From: Hellea sp964472905
GTDB taxonomy: Bacteria; Pseudomonadota; Alphaproteobacteria; Caulobacterales; Maricaulaceae
DNA length: 64,000 nucleotides
Assembly (NCBI GenBank): GCA_964472905.1
Contig: CAYYMI010000002.1
Location: 1-64,000, forward strand
Direction of reading: 5' to 3'
Numbering within the stretch: the first letter of the stretch is position 1; each line of letters begins with the position of its first letter. A program made the translations under genes and the position numbers. This document shows positions 1 through 9,196 of this stretch, piece after piece. The notes below the pieces were generated by a model, which had not been told where the DNA came from, searched no databases, and was given only the letters and a program-made list of their open reading frames with translations.

Positions 1-1421
1 TCGACGAGCATCATCTTATGCACGGGGCTAAAGAAATGAATGCCGATAAAATTATCCGGACGGCTCGACGCCTTGGCCAAATCCGTAATTGGGATGGTTG
101 AGGTGTTAGATCCAAAGATCGCTTTATCACCAATAACCTCTTCGCCCATTTTAGTGATTTTGGCTTTCAGCTCAGAGTTTTCAAAGACCGCTTCGACAAT
201 AAGGTCGACATCTTTGAGCTTCGAATAATCTGTCGTGGCTTCGATTTTACCTGCGATACCGTCAGCTTTTTCCTGGGTCATTTTCTTGCGCTTGACGCGC
301 TTGGCCAGCAAATCAATCGTATGCTGCTTACCTTTATCTGCGCCCTCTTGGTCGCGGTCAATCAACACAACATCCATACCCGCATAGGCAGAGACATAAG
401 CCACGCCTGCGCCCATAAAGCCTGCGCCGATAACGCCGACTTTATTCACTTCGCCTTTGGTTTGACCTGCGGGGCGTGCTTCGCCTTTTTCCAAAGCTTG
501 TTTGGAGAGGAAGAGCGAACGCACCATATTGGCTGACTCGGGGCGCAACATAAGATCACAGAAATAACGGCTTTCAATGCGTAGCGCTGCGTCCATTGGA
601 ACTTGGCTGCCTTCGTAAACACATTTGAGAATATTCGTCATGGCAGGATAATTGCCAAAGCTTTCTTTGCGCACCATCGCCGAGGCCCCGGCGAACATTG
701 GAAGACCTTTTGGCGTGAATGGAAGGCCGCCGGGGAAACGGAACTTATCTTCATCCCAGGGCTGCTTAGCTTTGGGATTATCTTTGCACCACTGTTTCGC
801 TGTATCTATGAGCTCAGCTGCAGGAACTGCCGCATGGAAAATACCCATGCCTTGCGCTTCTGCTGCGCCAAGCTGTTTGCCTTGAAGTAAAACTCCAGAT
901 GCATTCATCAAACCGACCAAACGCGGTAGGCGCTGCGTACCCCCACCTCCGGGCAGAAGGCCTATGAGGGCTTCTGGAAGGCCGACTTTAGCGCTTTTAT
1001 TATCAGAGGCCACGAAACGCCCGGGACACGCCAAGACAAATTCAAAACCCCCGCCAAGCGCCAAACCGTTAAGCGCTACAGCAACAGGTTTACCTGTTGT
1101 TTCAAGGTCACGGAACATCATATTCAGACTGACGACATTTTCGAAAAGAGCCTTTTTAGCCCCTTCAGGATCTTTCGCCATAGAGGCGCGAGCTCGGGCC
1201 AAGTTGCCACCCATTTCCTCAAGATCAGCTCCCGCGCAAAAGGCTTTTTTGCCTGAGGCGATCACAACACCTTTAATGCTCTCATCGGATTTGATCATCT
1301 CGACCAGCTCAGCAATGTCGCCCATAGAGCTTTGATTGAGCACATTCATGGAGCGGTCCGGCATATCAAATGTTGCCAGTAGGATGCCATCAGCATCTTT
1401 ATCTAATTGAAAATTTTTCAT
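1..1421 (-). CDS. Bifunctional enoyl-CoA hydratase / 3-hydroxyacyl-CoA dehydrogenase (FadB/FadJ type), C-terminus outside window
   Basis: This is the trifunctional-type beta-oxidation alpha subunit, which hydrates enoyl-CoA and oxidises 3-hydroxyacyl-CoA. About 473 N-terminal residues are visible out of roughly 700-740 usual for the family. The reading frame is open to the window edge, so the protein is cut by the window and not broken. The crotonase domain comes first, with the oxyanion-hole motif KKAFCAGADLEEMGG near residues 57-71 and ALGGGFEF near 120. The Rossmann motif GVIGAGFMGAGVAY follows near 325. The start is the ATG at 1421, preceded by an AGAGAAAT stretch that may act as a weak ribosome site. 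It is the last visible gene of the operon, 27 bp after the thiolase gene. FadB and FadJ cannot be told apart from this fragment. Confidence 0.93.
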   Translation of the reverse strand, partial: MKNFQLDKDADGILLATFDMPDRSMNVLNQSSMGDIAELVEMIKSDESIKGVVIASGKKAFCAGADLEEMGGNLARARASMAKDPEGAKKALFENVVSLNMMFRDLETTGKPVAVALNGLALGGGFEFVLACPGRFVASDNKSAKVGLPEALIGLLPGGGGTQRLPRLVGLMNASGVLLQGKQLGAAEAQGMGIFHAAVPAAELIDTAKQWCKDNPKAKQPWDEDKFRFPGGLPFTPKGLPMFAGASAMVRKESFGNYPAMTNILKCVYEGSQVPMDAALRIESRYFCDLMLRPESANMVRSLFLSKQALEKGEARPAGQTKGEVNKVGVIGAGFMGAGVAYVSAYAGMDVVLIDRDQEGADKGKQHTIDLLAKRVKRKKMTQEKADGIAGKIEATTDYSKLKDVDLIVEAVFENSELKAKITKMGEEVIGDKAIFGSNTSTIPITDLAKASSRPDNFIGIHFFSPVHKMMLV

Positions 1422-1448
1422 TCTATTTCTCTGTATAAATCTGTTTGC

Positions 1449-2660
1449 TTAAACGCGTTCAATAATTGTCGCTGTACCCATACCGCCGCCAATACATAGC
1501 GTGATAAGGGAGGTTTCTTTATCAGAACGTTCCAGCTCATCGACCATAGTCCCAAGGATCATCGCGCCTGTTGCGCCGAGCGGGTGACCCATGGCAATGG
1601 CGCCGCCATTCACATTGATTTTATCGTGCTCGATATTATGGGCTTGCATGAACCTCAAGACGACCGCCGCAAAGGCTTCGTTCAATTCATATAGGTCGAT
1701 ATCGCCAACTTCCATACCGGCTTTCTTAAGCGCTTTGGCGGCAACAAATTCAGGGCCCGTTAGCATAATAGTCGGCTCAGAACCGATTTCAGCAAAGGCT
1801 TTAATGCGGGCGCGGGCCTTAAGACCGAGCGCTTCGCCCATTTCTTTGGAGCCGATCAAGACAGCCGCCGCGCCGTCCACAATACCCGAGCTATTACCCG
1901 CATGGTGAACGTGATTAACTTTCTCAACTTCAGGATAACGCTGTATAGCGACCGGGTCGAAGCCCGGCATGACCGTGCCCATACCAATGAATGAAGGGTT
2001 TAAGGATCCAAGAGACTGCATATCTGTGCTCGGACGCATATGCTCATCATGATCTAGAATAGTCACGCCGAGTTGGTCTTTGACAGGCACGATTGATTTT
2101 TTGAACCGGCCTTCTTCCCAAGACTTAGCCGCGCGTTTTTGCGACTCAACGGCATAAGCATCAACATCATCACGAGAAAAGCCATTAATTGTAGCAATGA
2201 GATCGGCCGAGATACCTTGCGGTACAGCCATTTCTTCGAAGGCAAAACTAGGATCCACCATCATAGCGCCGCCATCCGAGCCCATGGGAATGCGTGACAT
2301 ATGCTCGACGCCGCCAGCCACAACCATATCAGTCATCCCGGACATGACTTTCGCCGCGCCCATATTAACAGCTTCGAGGCCTGACCCGCAGAAACGGTTC
2401 AGCGTGACGCCCGCAGCTTTTTGATCATAGCCGGCTTTAATAGAGGCAGAGCGCGCAATGTCAGCGCCTTGGCCTGCGACTGCTGAGACACAGCCCATAA
2501 TCACATCATCAACTTTTGACGTATCGAGATCATTACGATCACGAATGGCTTCAAGCTGTTGAGAGAGTAGCGACAGCGCGGTAATCTCATGCAAGCTCCC
2601 GCTTTTTTTACCTTTACCACGCGGTGATCTCACCGCGTCAAAAATATATGCATCTGCCAT
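1449..2660 (-). CDS. fadA: Acetyl-CoA C-acyltransferase (thiolase)
   Basis: This thiolase of 403 aa has normal family length. It cleaves 3-ketoacyl-CoA in the last step of beta-oxidation. The nucleophilic Cys lies in NRFCGSGLEAV near residue 88. The C-terminal catalytic motifs NEAFAAV, GGAIAMGHPLGATGA (His) and CIGGGMGTATIIERV (second Cys) are all present. It sits between an acyl-CoA dehydrogenase and the multifunctional hydratase/dehydrogenase on the same strand, which favours a degradative role over a biosynthetic acetoacetyl-CoA thiolase. The gene symbol follows this context; substrate chain length cannot be read from the sequence. Confidence 0.92.
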   Translation of the reverse strand: MADAYIFDAVRSPRGKGKKSGSLHEITALSLLSQQLEAIRDRNDLDTSKVDDVIMGCVSAVAGQGADIARSASIKAGYDQKAAGVTLNRFCGSGLEAVNMGAAKVMSGMTDMVVAGGVEHMSRIPMGSDGGAMMVDPSFAFEEMAVPQGISADLIATINGFSRDDVDAYAVESQKRAAKSWEEGRFKKSIVPVKDQLGVTILDHDEHMRPSTDMQSLGSLNPSFIGMGTVMPGFDPVAIQRYPEVEKVNHVHHAGNSSGIVDGAAAVLIGSKEMGEALGLKARARIKAFAEIGSEPTIMLTGPEFVAAKALKKAGMEVGDIDLYELNEAFAAVVLRFMQAHNIEHDKINVNGGAIAMGHPLGATGAMILGTMVDELERSDKETSLITLCIGGGMGTATIIERV

Positions 2661-2691
2661 AATGGGCTCCTAAGTTATCTAAATTTCTGTC

Positions 2692-3849
2692 TTAAAGGGA
2701 ACGCGCAATGAGAAGTTTCATAATCTCATTTGTGCCGCCATAAATCCGCTGTACACGGCTATCGCGATACATGCGGGCAATGGGATATTCATTCATAAAG
2801 CCGTAGCCACCATGAAGTTGCAGACAGCGGTCTATGATTTCGCATTCTTTATCCGTCGTCCAATATTTTGCCATAGACGCCGTAACTGTATCAAGTTCAC
2901 CTTTCAGGTGTTTCTCGGCGCAGTTATAAACGAAGTTTTTAGCGACCGTAGCAATGGTTTTACATTCAGCGAGTTCAAATTGAGTGTTTTGGAAATCCAG
3001 AACACGCCGCCCAAAGGCTTTGCGGTCTTTAACATATTCAATTGTCGTCTCCAGTGCCGCCTCCATAGCTGCAACGCTGCCAATGGCGATGTTCAGGCGC
3101 TCTTGCGGCAACTCACTCATAAGCTGGATAAAACCATGTCCAGGCTCAGGTCCCAGTAATGCGTCAGCAGGCACTTTCATATCGTCAAAGAAAAGCTCAG
3201 CTGTATCTTGCGCGTCCATCCCGACCTTATCGAGAATACGCCCGCGGCGGAAACCTTCCAGATCATCTGTTTCTACAACAAAAAGCGATTTAGCAAATTT
3301 TCCTTCGCCGCCTGTATCGGCTACGACAATAATCAGGTTCGCTGTTCCGCCATTTGTAATGAAAGTCTTAGAGCCGTTAATGATCCAGCCATTACCGTCT
3401 TTTTTGGCGTTGGTTTTCACGCTTTGCAAATCAGAGCCTGTTCCGGGCTCACTCATCGCAATCGCGCCAACAAACTCGCCGGTCGCCATTTTAGGAAGCC
3501 ATTTTTGCTTCTGCTCTTCTGTGCCGTAGTGAAGGATATAAGGCGCGACAATTGCGTTATGCAATGAGAGGCCAAAACCGTCGACCTTAGCCTTTACGAG
3601 CTCTTCCATGATAATCATTTCATGGCGATAATCCCCGCCGCCGCCGCCATATTCCTCGGGAATGGAACAATTTAAAAGCCCCATCTCACCGGCCATATTC
3701 CAATATTTACGATCGACCACTTTATTCTTGCGAAAACTTTCGGAATGCGGCGCCATTTCACGCTCATAAAAGCCGTAAACAGCTTCGCGGAAAATATTGA
3801 TGTCTTCTTCTTCGTACCAATCAGGGTTTTTAAAATCTATGACTGCCAT
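2692..3849 (-). CDS. Acyl-CoA dehydrogenase, long-chain (LCAD-like) type
   Basis: This FAD-dependent acyl-CoA dehydrogenase of 385 aa introduces the alpha-beta double bond. It has the usual N-terminal helical, beta-barrel and C-terminal helical domains. The flavin/substrate motif AMSEPGTGSDLQSVKTNA is near residue 131. The C-terminal motif reads IYGGTNEIMKLLIARSL, as in long-chain dehydrogenases, where the catalytic Glu sits upstream in a LPQERL helix; SELPQERLNIA is present near residue 248. I therefore infer an LCAD-like enzyme and not an MCAD-like one. It lies 19 bp after the 596-aa dehydrogenase and 31 bp before the thiolase in one operon. Confidence 0.93.
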   Translation of the reverse strand: MAVIDFKNPDWYEEEDINIFREAVYGFYEREMAPHSESFRKNKVVDRKYWNMAGEMGLLNCSIPEEYGGGGGDYRHEMIIMEELVKAKVDGFGLSLHNAIVAPYILHYGTEEQKQKWLPKMATGEFVGAIAMSEPGTGSDLQSVKTNAKKDGNGWIINGSKTFITNGGTANLIIVVADTGGEGKFAKSLFVVETDDLEGFRRGRILDKVGMDAQDTAELFFDDMKVPADALLGPEPGHGFIQLMSELPQERLNIAIGSVAAMEAALETTIEYVKDRKAFGRRVLDFQNTQFELAECKTIATVAKNFVYNCAEKHLKGELDTVTASMAKYWTTDKECEIIDRCLQLHGGYGFMNEYPIARMYRDSRVQRIYGGTNEIMKLLIARSL

Positions 3850-3868
3850 TGTTATTTCCTTTTTATGA

Positions 3869-5659
3869 TTAAAATGCCGCAGCTTCGAGCGCCATGAGCG
3901 GCTCCGCGCCTGTTTTAAGTTTAGCTAGATGCGCGTCCATCATGGGCAGCATCCGCAGGACGAAGTAGCGGCCCGTGATGATTTTATTGGTGTAGAACTC
4001 ATCATTAGAGCCCCCATCGATGGCCGCTTGCGCCACAAGTGCCATCTTGGCCCACATATAGGCCAACGTCGTCAACCCCATCATATGCATATAATCAACA
4101 GAGCCAGCCCCTGCATTATCAGGATTAGCCATGCCATTTTGCATGAGCCACATCGTGCCTTCGGTCAGTTTTTGTTTGGACTCTTTAAGACCATCGATAA
4201 ATTCTGATAGGTTTTCATTATCAGAATTTTCACCGAGGAATGTATCAATCTCAGCATTGAGCGACATTAACGCGCGGCCGCCTTTACGGGCTAGTTTACG
4301 GCCGACAAGATCAAGGGCCTGAACACCATTTGCGCCTTCGTAAATCAAGGCAATGCGCATATCGCGCACAAATTGGCTCATGCCCCATTCTTCGATGAAG
4401 CCGTGACCGCCAAAGATTTGCTGACAATCAATCGTCGTCGCCATGGCTTTGTCAGTCAGATAACCTTTGATAACAGGGGTTAAGAGCCCCAGATAATCAT
4501 CGGCCTTTTCGCGAAACTTCTCATCTTCATGAACTAATTCTAAATCTTCGAGCATTGCCGCCCAATAAATAAGCGCCCGGGCACCTTCATTAAAGGCTTT
4601 GGTTTCCATCAACATGCGGCGAATATCAGGATGGACAATTAACGGGTCAGCGGGTCCATTCTCGTTTTTAGGGCCTGTCAATGAACGTCCTTGAAGGCGG
4701 TCTTTGGCATAGGCTGCCGCGTTTTGATAAGCGACTTCGGATTGCGCAAGTCCTTGCATGCCGACATCAAGACGGGCACGGTTCATCATGACGAACATGA
4801 CGCGTAACCCTTTGTTCTCTTCGCCAATGAGGTAGCCTTCGGCGTCATCAAAATTCATGACGCAGGTTGAATTACCGTGAATACCCATTTTATGCTCGAT
4901 GGCACCGCAGGTGACAGGATTGCGCTCAGCTGGATTTTCATCCTTATCGAGTTTGAACTTTGGGACAATAAAGAGTGAAATCCCTTTCACCCCATCTGGC
5001 GCGCCTTCGATACGGGCCAAGCAAAGATGAATAATATTCTCAGACATGTCATGTTCACCGGCGGAGATAAATATTTTCTGGCCTGTGATTTTATAAGACC
5101 CATCAGCTTGCGGCACAGCCTTGGTTTTCAAAAGGCCTAAATCCGTTCCGCAATGCGGCTCGGTCAGGTTCATAGTCCCTGTCCATTCGCCTGAAATCAT
5201 TTTAGGTAGATATGTATTTTTCTGAGCTTCAGAGCCGCCAATTTCAATGGCTTTACTTGCTCCGTTCGTCAGGCCTGGATACATCGCAAAGGCCATATTC
5301 GCTGCGGATTGCATTTCGCCTGCCGCGATATGCCAAACTCCCGGCATGCCCATACCGCCATATTCCGGACTATGGGCCAATCCCATCATACCGCCTTCGA
5401 CCACTTGCTTATAAGCGTCTTTAAAGCCCGTTGGGGTTGTCACGGAGCCATCGGCATTACGAGTGCAGCCTTCTTGATCGCCGACAACATTAAGCGGGGC
5501 CAGAACTTCGGATGAAAACTTACCGCTTTGTTCCAATATCGCGTCTAGCGTATCTGTATCAGCCTCGGTGAATTTTTCATACTCCGTGAGCTGTCCCACA
5601 TTCAGCATTTCCTGCATGACAAATTTCATATCGCGAAGAGGGGCTTCATAAATCGGCAT
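3869..5659 (-). CDS. Acyl-CoA dehydrogenase, large form with C-terminal extension
   Basis: This 596-aa acyl-CoA dehydrogenase belongs to the long bacterial type, with an extra N-terminal segment (MPIYEAPLRDMKFVMQEML) and an extra C-terminal acyl-CoA dehydrogenase domain. The FAD/substrate motif NLTEPHCGTDLGLLKT is near residue 165. IYEGANGVQALDLVGRKL near 438 holds the catalytic-position Glu. This group is common beside FadB/FadA genes in alphaproteobacteria and is usually linked to medium- or long-chain substrates. It follows the MerR regulator by 12 bp, so the two are almost certainly co-transcribed. Two different dehydrogenases in one operon suggest a split by chain length, which is inference. 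Confidence 0.93.
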   Translation of the reverse strand: MPIYEAPLRDMKFVMQEMLNVGQLTEYEKFTEADTDTLDAILEQSGKFSSEVLAPLNVVGDQEGCTRNADGSVTTPTGFKDAYKQVVEGGMMGLAHSPEYGGMGMPGVWHIAAGEMQSAANMAFAMYPGLTNGASKAIEIGGSEAQKNTYLPKMISGEWTGTMNLTEPHCGTDLGLLKTKAVPQADGSYKITGQKIFISAGEHDMSENIIHLCLARIEGAPDGVKGISLFIVPKFKLDKDENPAERNPVTCGAIEHKMGIHGNSTCVMNFDDAEGYLIGEENKGLRVMFVMMNRARLDVGMQGLAQSEVAYQNAAAYAKDRLQGRSLTGPKNENGPADPLIVHPDIRRMLMETKAFNEGARALIYWAAMLEDLELVHEDEKFREKADDYLGLLTPVIKGYLTDKAMATTIDCQQIFGGHGFIEEWGMSQFVRDMRIALIYEGANGVQALDLVGRKLARKGGRALMSLNAEIDTFLGENSDNENLSEFIDGLKESKQKLTEGTMWLMQNGMANPDNAGAGSVDYMHMMGLTTLAYMWAKMALVAQAAIDGGSNDEFYTNKIITGRYFVLRMLPMMDAHLAKLKTGAEPLMALEAAAF

Positions 5660-5671
5660 ATCTAAAATCCT

Positions 5672-6223
5672 TTATTTATAACTATGGGTCATGACGCGAG
5701 GGTCACGTTGAGAGGGTTGAAAATCATCTGCTGTTTCTTCGATAAACGGCGTTTCTGAAAATTTAGCTTCATAAGCGCTGGCAAGATCAAAAACACCGTC
5801 TCCGTCTGGAGCCTCTTCGATATGGGTATCAATGACATTACAAATTTCTGTCATATCGCGAGTTAAGCTCGCAATATCTTCGCGGCGGCGCTTAAGAGAA
5901 GCGATAACATGCCTAAAATTCTTTTGACGACGGAGCAGTTCCACACGATCGGTAATATGGCCGTCTGTGACCTCCATAACTTCTTTTATGTCATCAAGTG
6001 TAAAGCCAAGGCGTTTGCCGCGCATGATCTTTTCAAACCTAAGATAGTCGGCTTGGCAAAAAACCCGCGCACCCGCATCACGAGACGGCGTCAACAAACC
6101 TTTATCTTCGTAAAAGCGGATTGTTCTGGGCGTAACATCAAACATCTGGGCAAATTCACGAATGCCCCATTTACACTCAACATGAGAGGCTTTTGCAGAA
6201 TTTGACGTCTGAGAAGATTGCAT
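5672..6223 (-). CDS. MerR-family transcriptional regulator of the beta-oxidation operon (LiuR-like)
   Basis: This 183-aa MerR-type DNA-binding protein has its winged helix-turn-helix at residues 22-60, with WGIREFAQMFDVTPRTIRFY followed by EDKGLLTP. A coiled-coil dimerisation helix follows at about 80-125. There is no Cys-rich metal-binding tail, so it is not a metal sensor. Known relatives such as LiuR control branched-chain and fatty acyl-CoA catabolism and respond to acyl-CoA-type ligands; the ligand here is inferred. It is the first gene of the operon, 12 bp before an acyl-CoA dehydrogenase. A perfect 16-bp palindrome lies 17 bp upstream of its start, which suggests autoregulation. Confidence 0.85.
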   Translation of the reverse strand: MQSSQTSNSAKASHVECKWGIREFAQMFDVTPRTIRFYEDKGLLTPSRDAGARVFCQADYLRFEKIMRGKRLGFTLDDIKEVMEVTDGHITDRVELLRRQKNFRHVIASLKRRREDIASLTRDMTEICNVIDTHIEEAPDGDGVFDLASAYEAKFSETPFIEETADDFQPSQRDPRVMTHSYK

Positions 6224-6229
6224 GTGAGC

Positions 6230-6258
6230 GATTTATTTAACGTTAACGTTAACGTCAA
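6230..6258 (-). promoter_or_regulatory. Putative MerR operator and promoter of the fatty-acid operon
   Basis: Positions 6240-6255 read ACGTTAACGTTAACGT, a perfect palindrome made of overlapping ACGTTAACGT units. On the minus strand it falls just after a good -35 (TTGACG, 6253-6258) and before a weak -10-like TAAATC (6230-6235), with a 17-bp spacer. MerR proteins bind between the -35 and -10, which matches this layout. LiuR-type sites are, as far as I recall, also ACGT-N-ACGT-like palindromes. The predicted transcription start would fall near the merR ATG, so a leaderless message is possible. Confidence 0.6.
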
Positions 6259-6410
6259 GTCATTTTCGGCCAATTCACTTAAAAGTTACACCTATAGTGA
6301 GGAAAAAGTTAACGCCTTAACGGCCCGTTAACCACAATTGCGCAGTACGGTCATGAGTCTGTTTGTTTGCAGCTATGATAGCTGTGTTGTCTTTAAAGGG
6401 TTTCGGGGAA

Positions 6411-9158
6411 ATGAGTAAATCTACGCCAAAACAAAAGGCAAAGACGGCGAAAGCGAAAACGGCGAAAACAATCGTCAAAAAATCAGCGCCTAAAACGCCC
6501 CCTAAAGCCGTGCTGAAGCCAAAATTAGCTAAAACATCTAAAACTTTATCTAAACCAAAAACTTTAGCCTCTGTTTCAACTCCCAAGAAATCCGTAATAG
6601 CTTCAAAAAAGACGACTAAATCAACGACTAAAGCGCCCGTCGCCACCTCTAAACCAGCTAAAAAACCTACGACTAAGAAACCGATGGCAAAGCCTAGTAT
6701 ATCCACGAAGCCAGCCGCTAAAACTGTTAAGACCGCCAAAGCAGCACCTGCCAATACGCCTTCAAATATCAAAGAGTTACACGCCTCTATCAAAAGTCTT
6801 GAAAGCCGTATGAAACGGGCGGACACATTGACACGTAAAAGCGTCAAAGCCCTAGAAACAGCCGTCACAGCGTTGGATCAACGCTCGCGCAAGACACGGT
6901 CGACTGACAAAGGAACTCTAACGCGTAAAGTCAATCAATTGTCCAACAAACTGACGGAAATGGTCACGGCAACGCAAAATTCAGTTAATTCAGAACTGAA
7001 AACAGCGCTCGCCAACCCGTCTGTTGAAAATTTAAACGCGGCTTTATCCCGTGCAGATCAACGTCTCTCAAACGCTGAGTCAATGCAAGCTAGCGCGATC
7101 GCAAAAATCAATCGTCATCTGGCCGCCATAGCTACAACCGTTGATGCCCGTATCGCCGCCGCAGAAGACGCGCAAAAAGCCGAAATACAAGCCCTTAAGA
7201 CTGAAACGATTACAAAAATAGACACAATTGAACAGGACACCGCCAGTGCTTTGGGTAATCTCGGCGATAAAATTGTTCATCTTTCGGATGAAATCAAACG
7301 CCGCGGTGAAGCGAGTGAACTCTCTATCCGTGAAAAAGTGTCCGAAATCGCAGCACAAACGCAAAGCGAGTTTGAAGGCTATAGATCAGGGCTAGAAAGC
7401 CGTATTCAATCTGTTGAAACGGTAGATCCTGGCGAAACCCGCCGCCTAGAACGCACAATTGTCAGCCTTATGAGCCGGGTTGAAGAATTAGAGCATAGCC
7501 TGTCGCAAACACAGATGAGTTCAGCAGCTACGAATTTCATGCCTGCCCCAGCAGTCCCGTCAGCGTCAGTCACATCTGCGCCGGTTACGCCAACACCTGA
7601 CCCCATGGCGCAAACCCCAATCGCTCAACAACCCCCTAAACTCTCTGTCGTCGAGACCAGGCCTGTGACAGCGACTATGGCCGATGCTTTTACGCCGACG
7701 CCTCAACCGTCTCAAAATATTCCGCCAAATCCTTATCAGCAGGCTCAAAAGGTCAAAAGCGAGCCCGACCCGTTACCCCCACAAGATAGCCATATCCCCC
7801 GCGAATTTGATCCGCGGCAATTCATGCGCGAAACTGGCGGCGGCCTGCCTCAATCTCAGCCCATCATAGCTCAGCCTCAGCCAGTTGCGCCGCAGATAGC
7901 AGATCTTGCGCCGCAAAGCACGCCTATTGACCCGCCAATGCCAGCGCCCACGCCAGCTCCAATAACTGACCTGCCAAAACCTGATCTCATCACAGATTTT
8001 GCGCCAGAACCTTATGCTAATCCAGCCTATGCTGAACAAGATGATACAATGGCCGATGTGCGCATCGGTGAACCAGAAACTGGATTTAAACCCCCGAAAA
8101 TTTCAGGACGCAATCTGCGCGTTGCCGCCATGGCGACGGGCGTGGCTATTTTAGGCCTCGTGGGCGCTAAAACCGTACTCGGCGGTAGTGATACTGATAC
8201 TCAAACGCCTCAATACGCACAAACTGACACCAGCGGAACTTTCCCGCCACAAAGCACAATTGAGCCGCCAGCAGCCAACACAATCGAACCTATTGGCAAT
8301 TATGCGGACAACAAACCGACTGTCGTCACGGGCGAAGCTGCAAAGACCTTAAACTCAGCCGCGGGAGCGGGTGACGCCGTGGCGCAATTCCAGTTAGGGC
8401 TGTCTTATCTTGAGCAAGGCCGCACAAATGAAGGCGTCGATTTAGTTCGTAAATCCGCCAATCAGAACCAACCTGCCGCGCAATATCGCTTAGCAAAGCT
8501 TTATGAAATCGGCGAAGGCGTAACACAAGACGCAGAATTGGCACGCCAGCTCACAGAACGCGCGGCCCGCAATGGCAACCGTATCGCGATGCATGATCTC
8601 GCCCTTTACTATGCTGAAGGGCGCGGCGGCGTTAAAGCCGACCTACCAACCGCCGCAAAATGGTTTGAAAAAGCGGCAGAACGCGGCGTTGTCGATTCTC
8701 AATTTAATCTCGGTGTTTTGTTTGAAAGCGGGCAAGGCCTCCCCAAGAACTTAACAGATGCCTTTGTCTGGTATTCCATTGCCGCAACGCAAGGTGATCA
8801 ATTCGCCAAGCAACGTGTGGCCGTCTTAACGGACTCGATGGATAAAGGCGATCTGGCTACTGCTGCAGAGAGAATAGGTAAATTCGCCCCCGTCAAAATT
8901 GACGAAGCGGCCAATGGTATTTTCCGTAATGTCGCTTGGGCTAAACCCGATAACGCGGCGGACACAAAAGTGACGCAAGTTAAAGACGTCCAGACGCTTT
9001 TAAGCGATCTGGGGTATGATATTGGCGGCGCTGACGGATCAATGGGGCCGCGCACACGTGCCGCTATCATAAGCTTTGAACAAGCCAATGGTATGCCTGA
9101 AACAGGCCGCGTTAACGCTGCCTTGATCGACCGCCTTGAGCTTGCCGTTGGCGCATAA
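6411..9158 (+). CDS. PodJ-like polar organising protein: Lys-rich N-terminus, coiled coil, one membrane helix, Sel1 repeats, peptidoglycan-binding domain
   Basis: This large membrane protein of 915 aa is counted from the ATG at 6411. An in-frame TTG 48 bp upstream also exists, but AAAGGG at about 6395 fits the ATG. Order of parts: Lys/Ala/Thr-rich basic segment (1-118), coiled coil (about 118-370), Pro/Gln-rich linker (380-560), membrane helix VAAMATGVAILGLVGAKTVL (about 569-589), three or four Sel1/TPR repeats (about 640-810, for example AQFQLGLSYLEQGRTNEGV) and a peptidoglycan-binding domain (about 850-910, TLLSDLGYDIGGADGSMGPR). The order coiled coil, helix, Sel1, PG-binding is that of PodJ, the Caulobacter polarity factor. 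The histone-H1-like basic N-terminus is not something I know from PodJ. Confidence 0.8.
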   Translation: MSKSTPKQKAKTAKAKTAKTIVKKSAPKTPPKAVLKPKLAKTSKTLSKPKTLASVSTPKKSVIASKKTTKSTTKAPVATSKPAKKPTTKKPMAKPSISTKPAAKTVKTAKAAPANTPSNIKELHASIKSLESRMKRADTLTRKSVKALETAVTALDQRSRKTRSTDKGTLTRKVNQLSNKLTEMVTATQNSVNSELKTALANPSVENLNAALSRADQRLSNAESMQASAIAKINRHLAAIATTVDARIAAAEDAQKAEIQALKTETITKIDTIEQDTASALGNLGDKIVHLSDEIKRRGEASELSIREKVSEIAAQTQSEFEGYRSGLESRIQSVETVDPGETRRLERTIVSLMSRVEELEHSLSQTQMSSAATNFMPAPAVPSASVTSAPVTPTPDPMAQTPIAQQPPKLSVVETRPVTATMADAFTPTPQPSQNIPPNPYQQAQKVKSEPDPLPPQDSHIPREFDPRQFMRETGGGLPQSQPIIAQPQPVAPQIADLAPQSTPIDPPMPAPTPAPITDLPKPDLITDFAPEPYANPAYAEQDDTMADVRIGEPETGFKPPKISGRNLRVAAMATGVAILGLVGAKTVLGGSDTDTQTPQYAQTDTSGTFPPQSTIEPPAANTIEPIGNYADNKPTVVTGEAAKTLNSAAGAGDAVAQFQLGLSYLEQGRTNEGVDLVRKSANQNQPAAQYRLAKLYEIGEGVTQDAELARQLTERAARNGNRIAMHDLALYYAEGRGGVKADLPTAAKWFEKAAERGVVDSQFNLGVLFESGQGLPKNLTDAFVWYSIAATQGDQFAKQRVAVLTDSMDKGDLATAAERIGKFAPVKIDEAANGIFRNVAWAKPDNAADTKVTQVKDVQTLLSDLGYDIGGADGSMGPRTRAAIISFEQANGMPETGRVNAALIDRLELAVGA

Positions 9159-9196
9159 GCTGTTTACCTAAGCTGTATCATGATTAGAGTGGCGCT

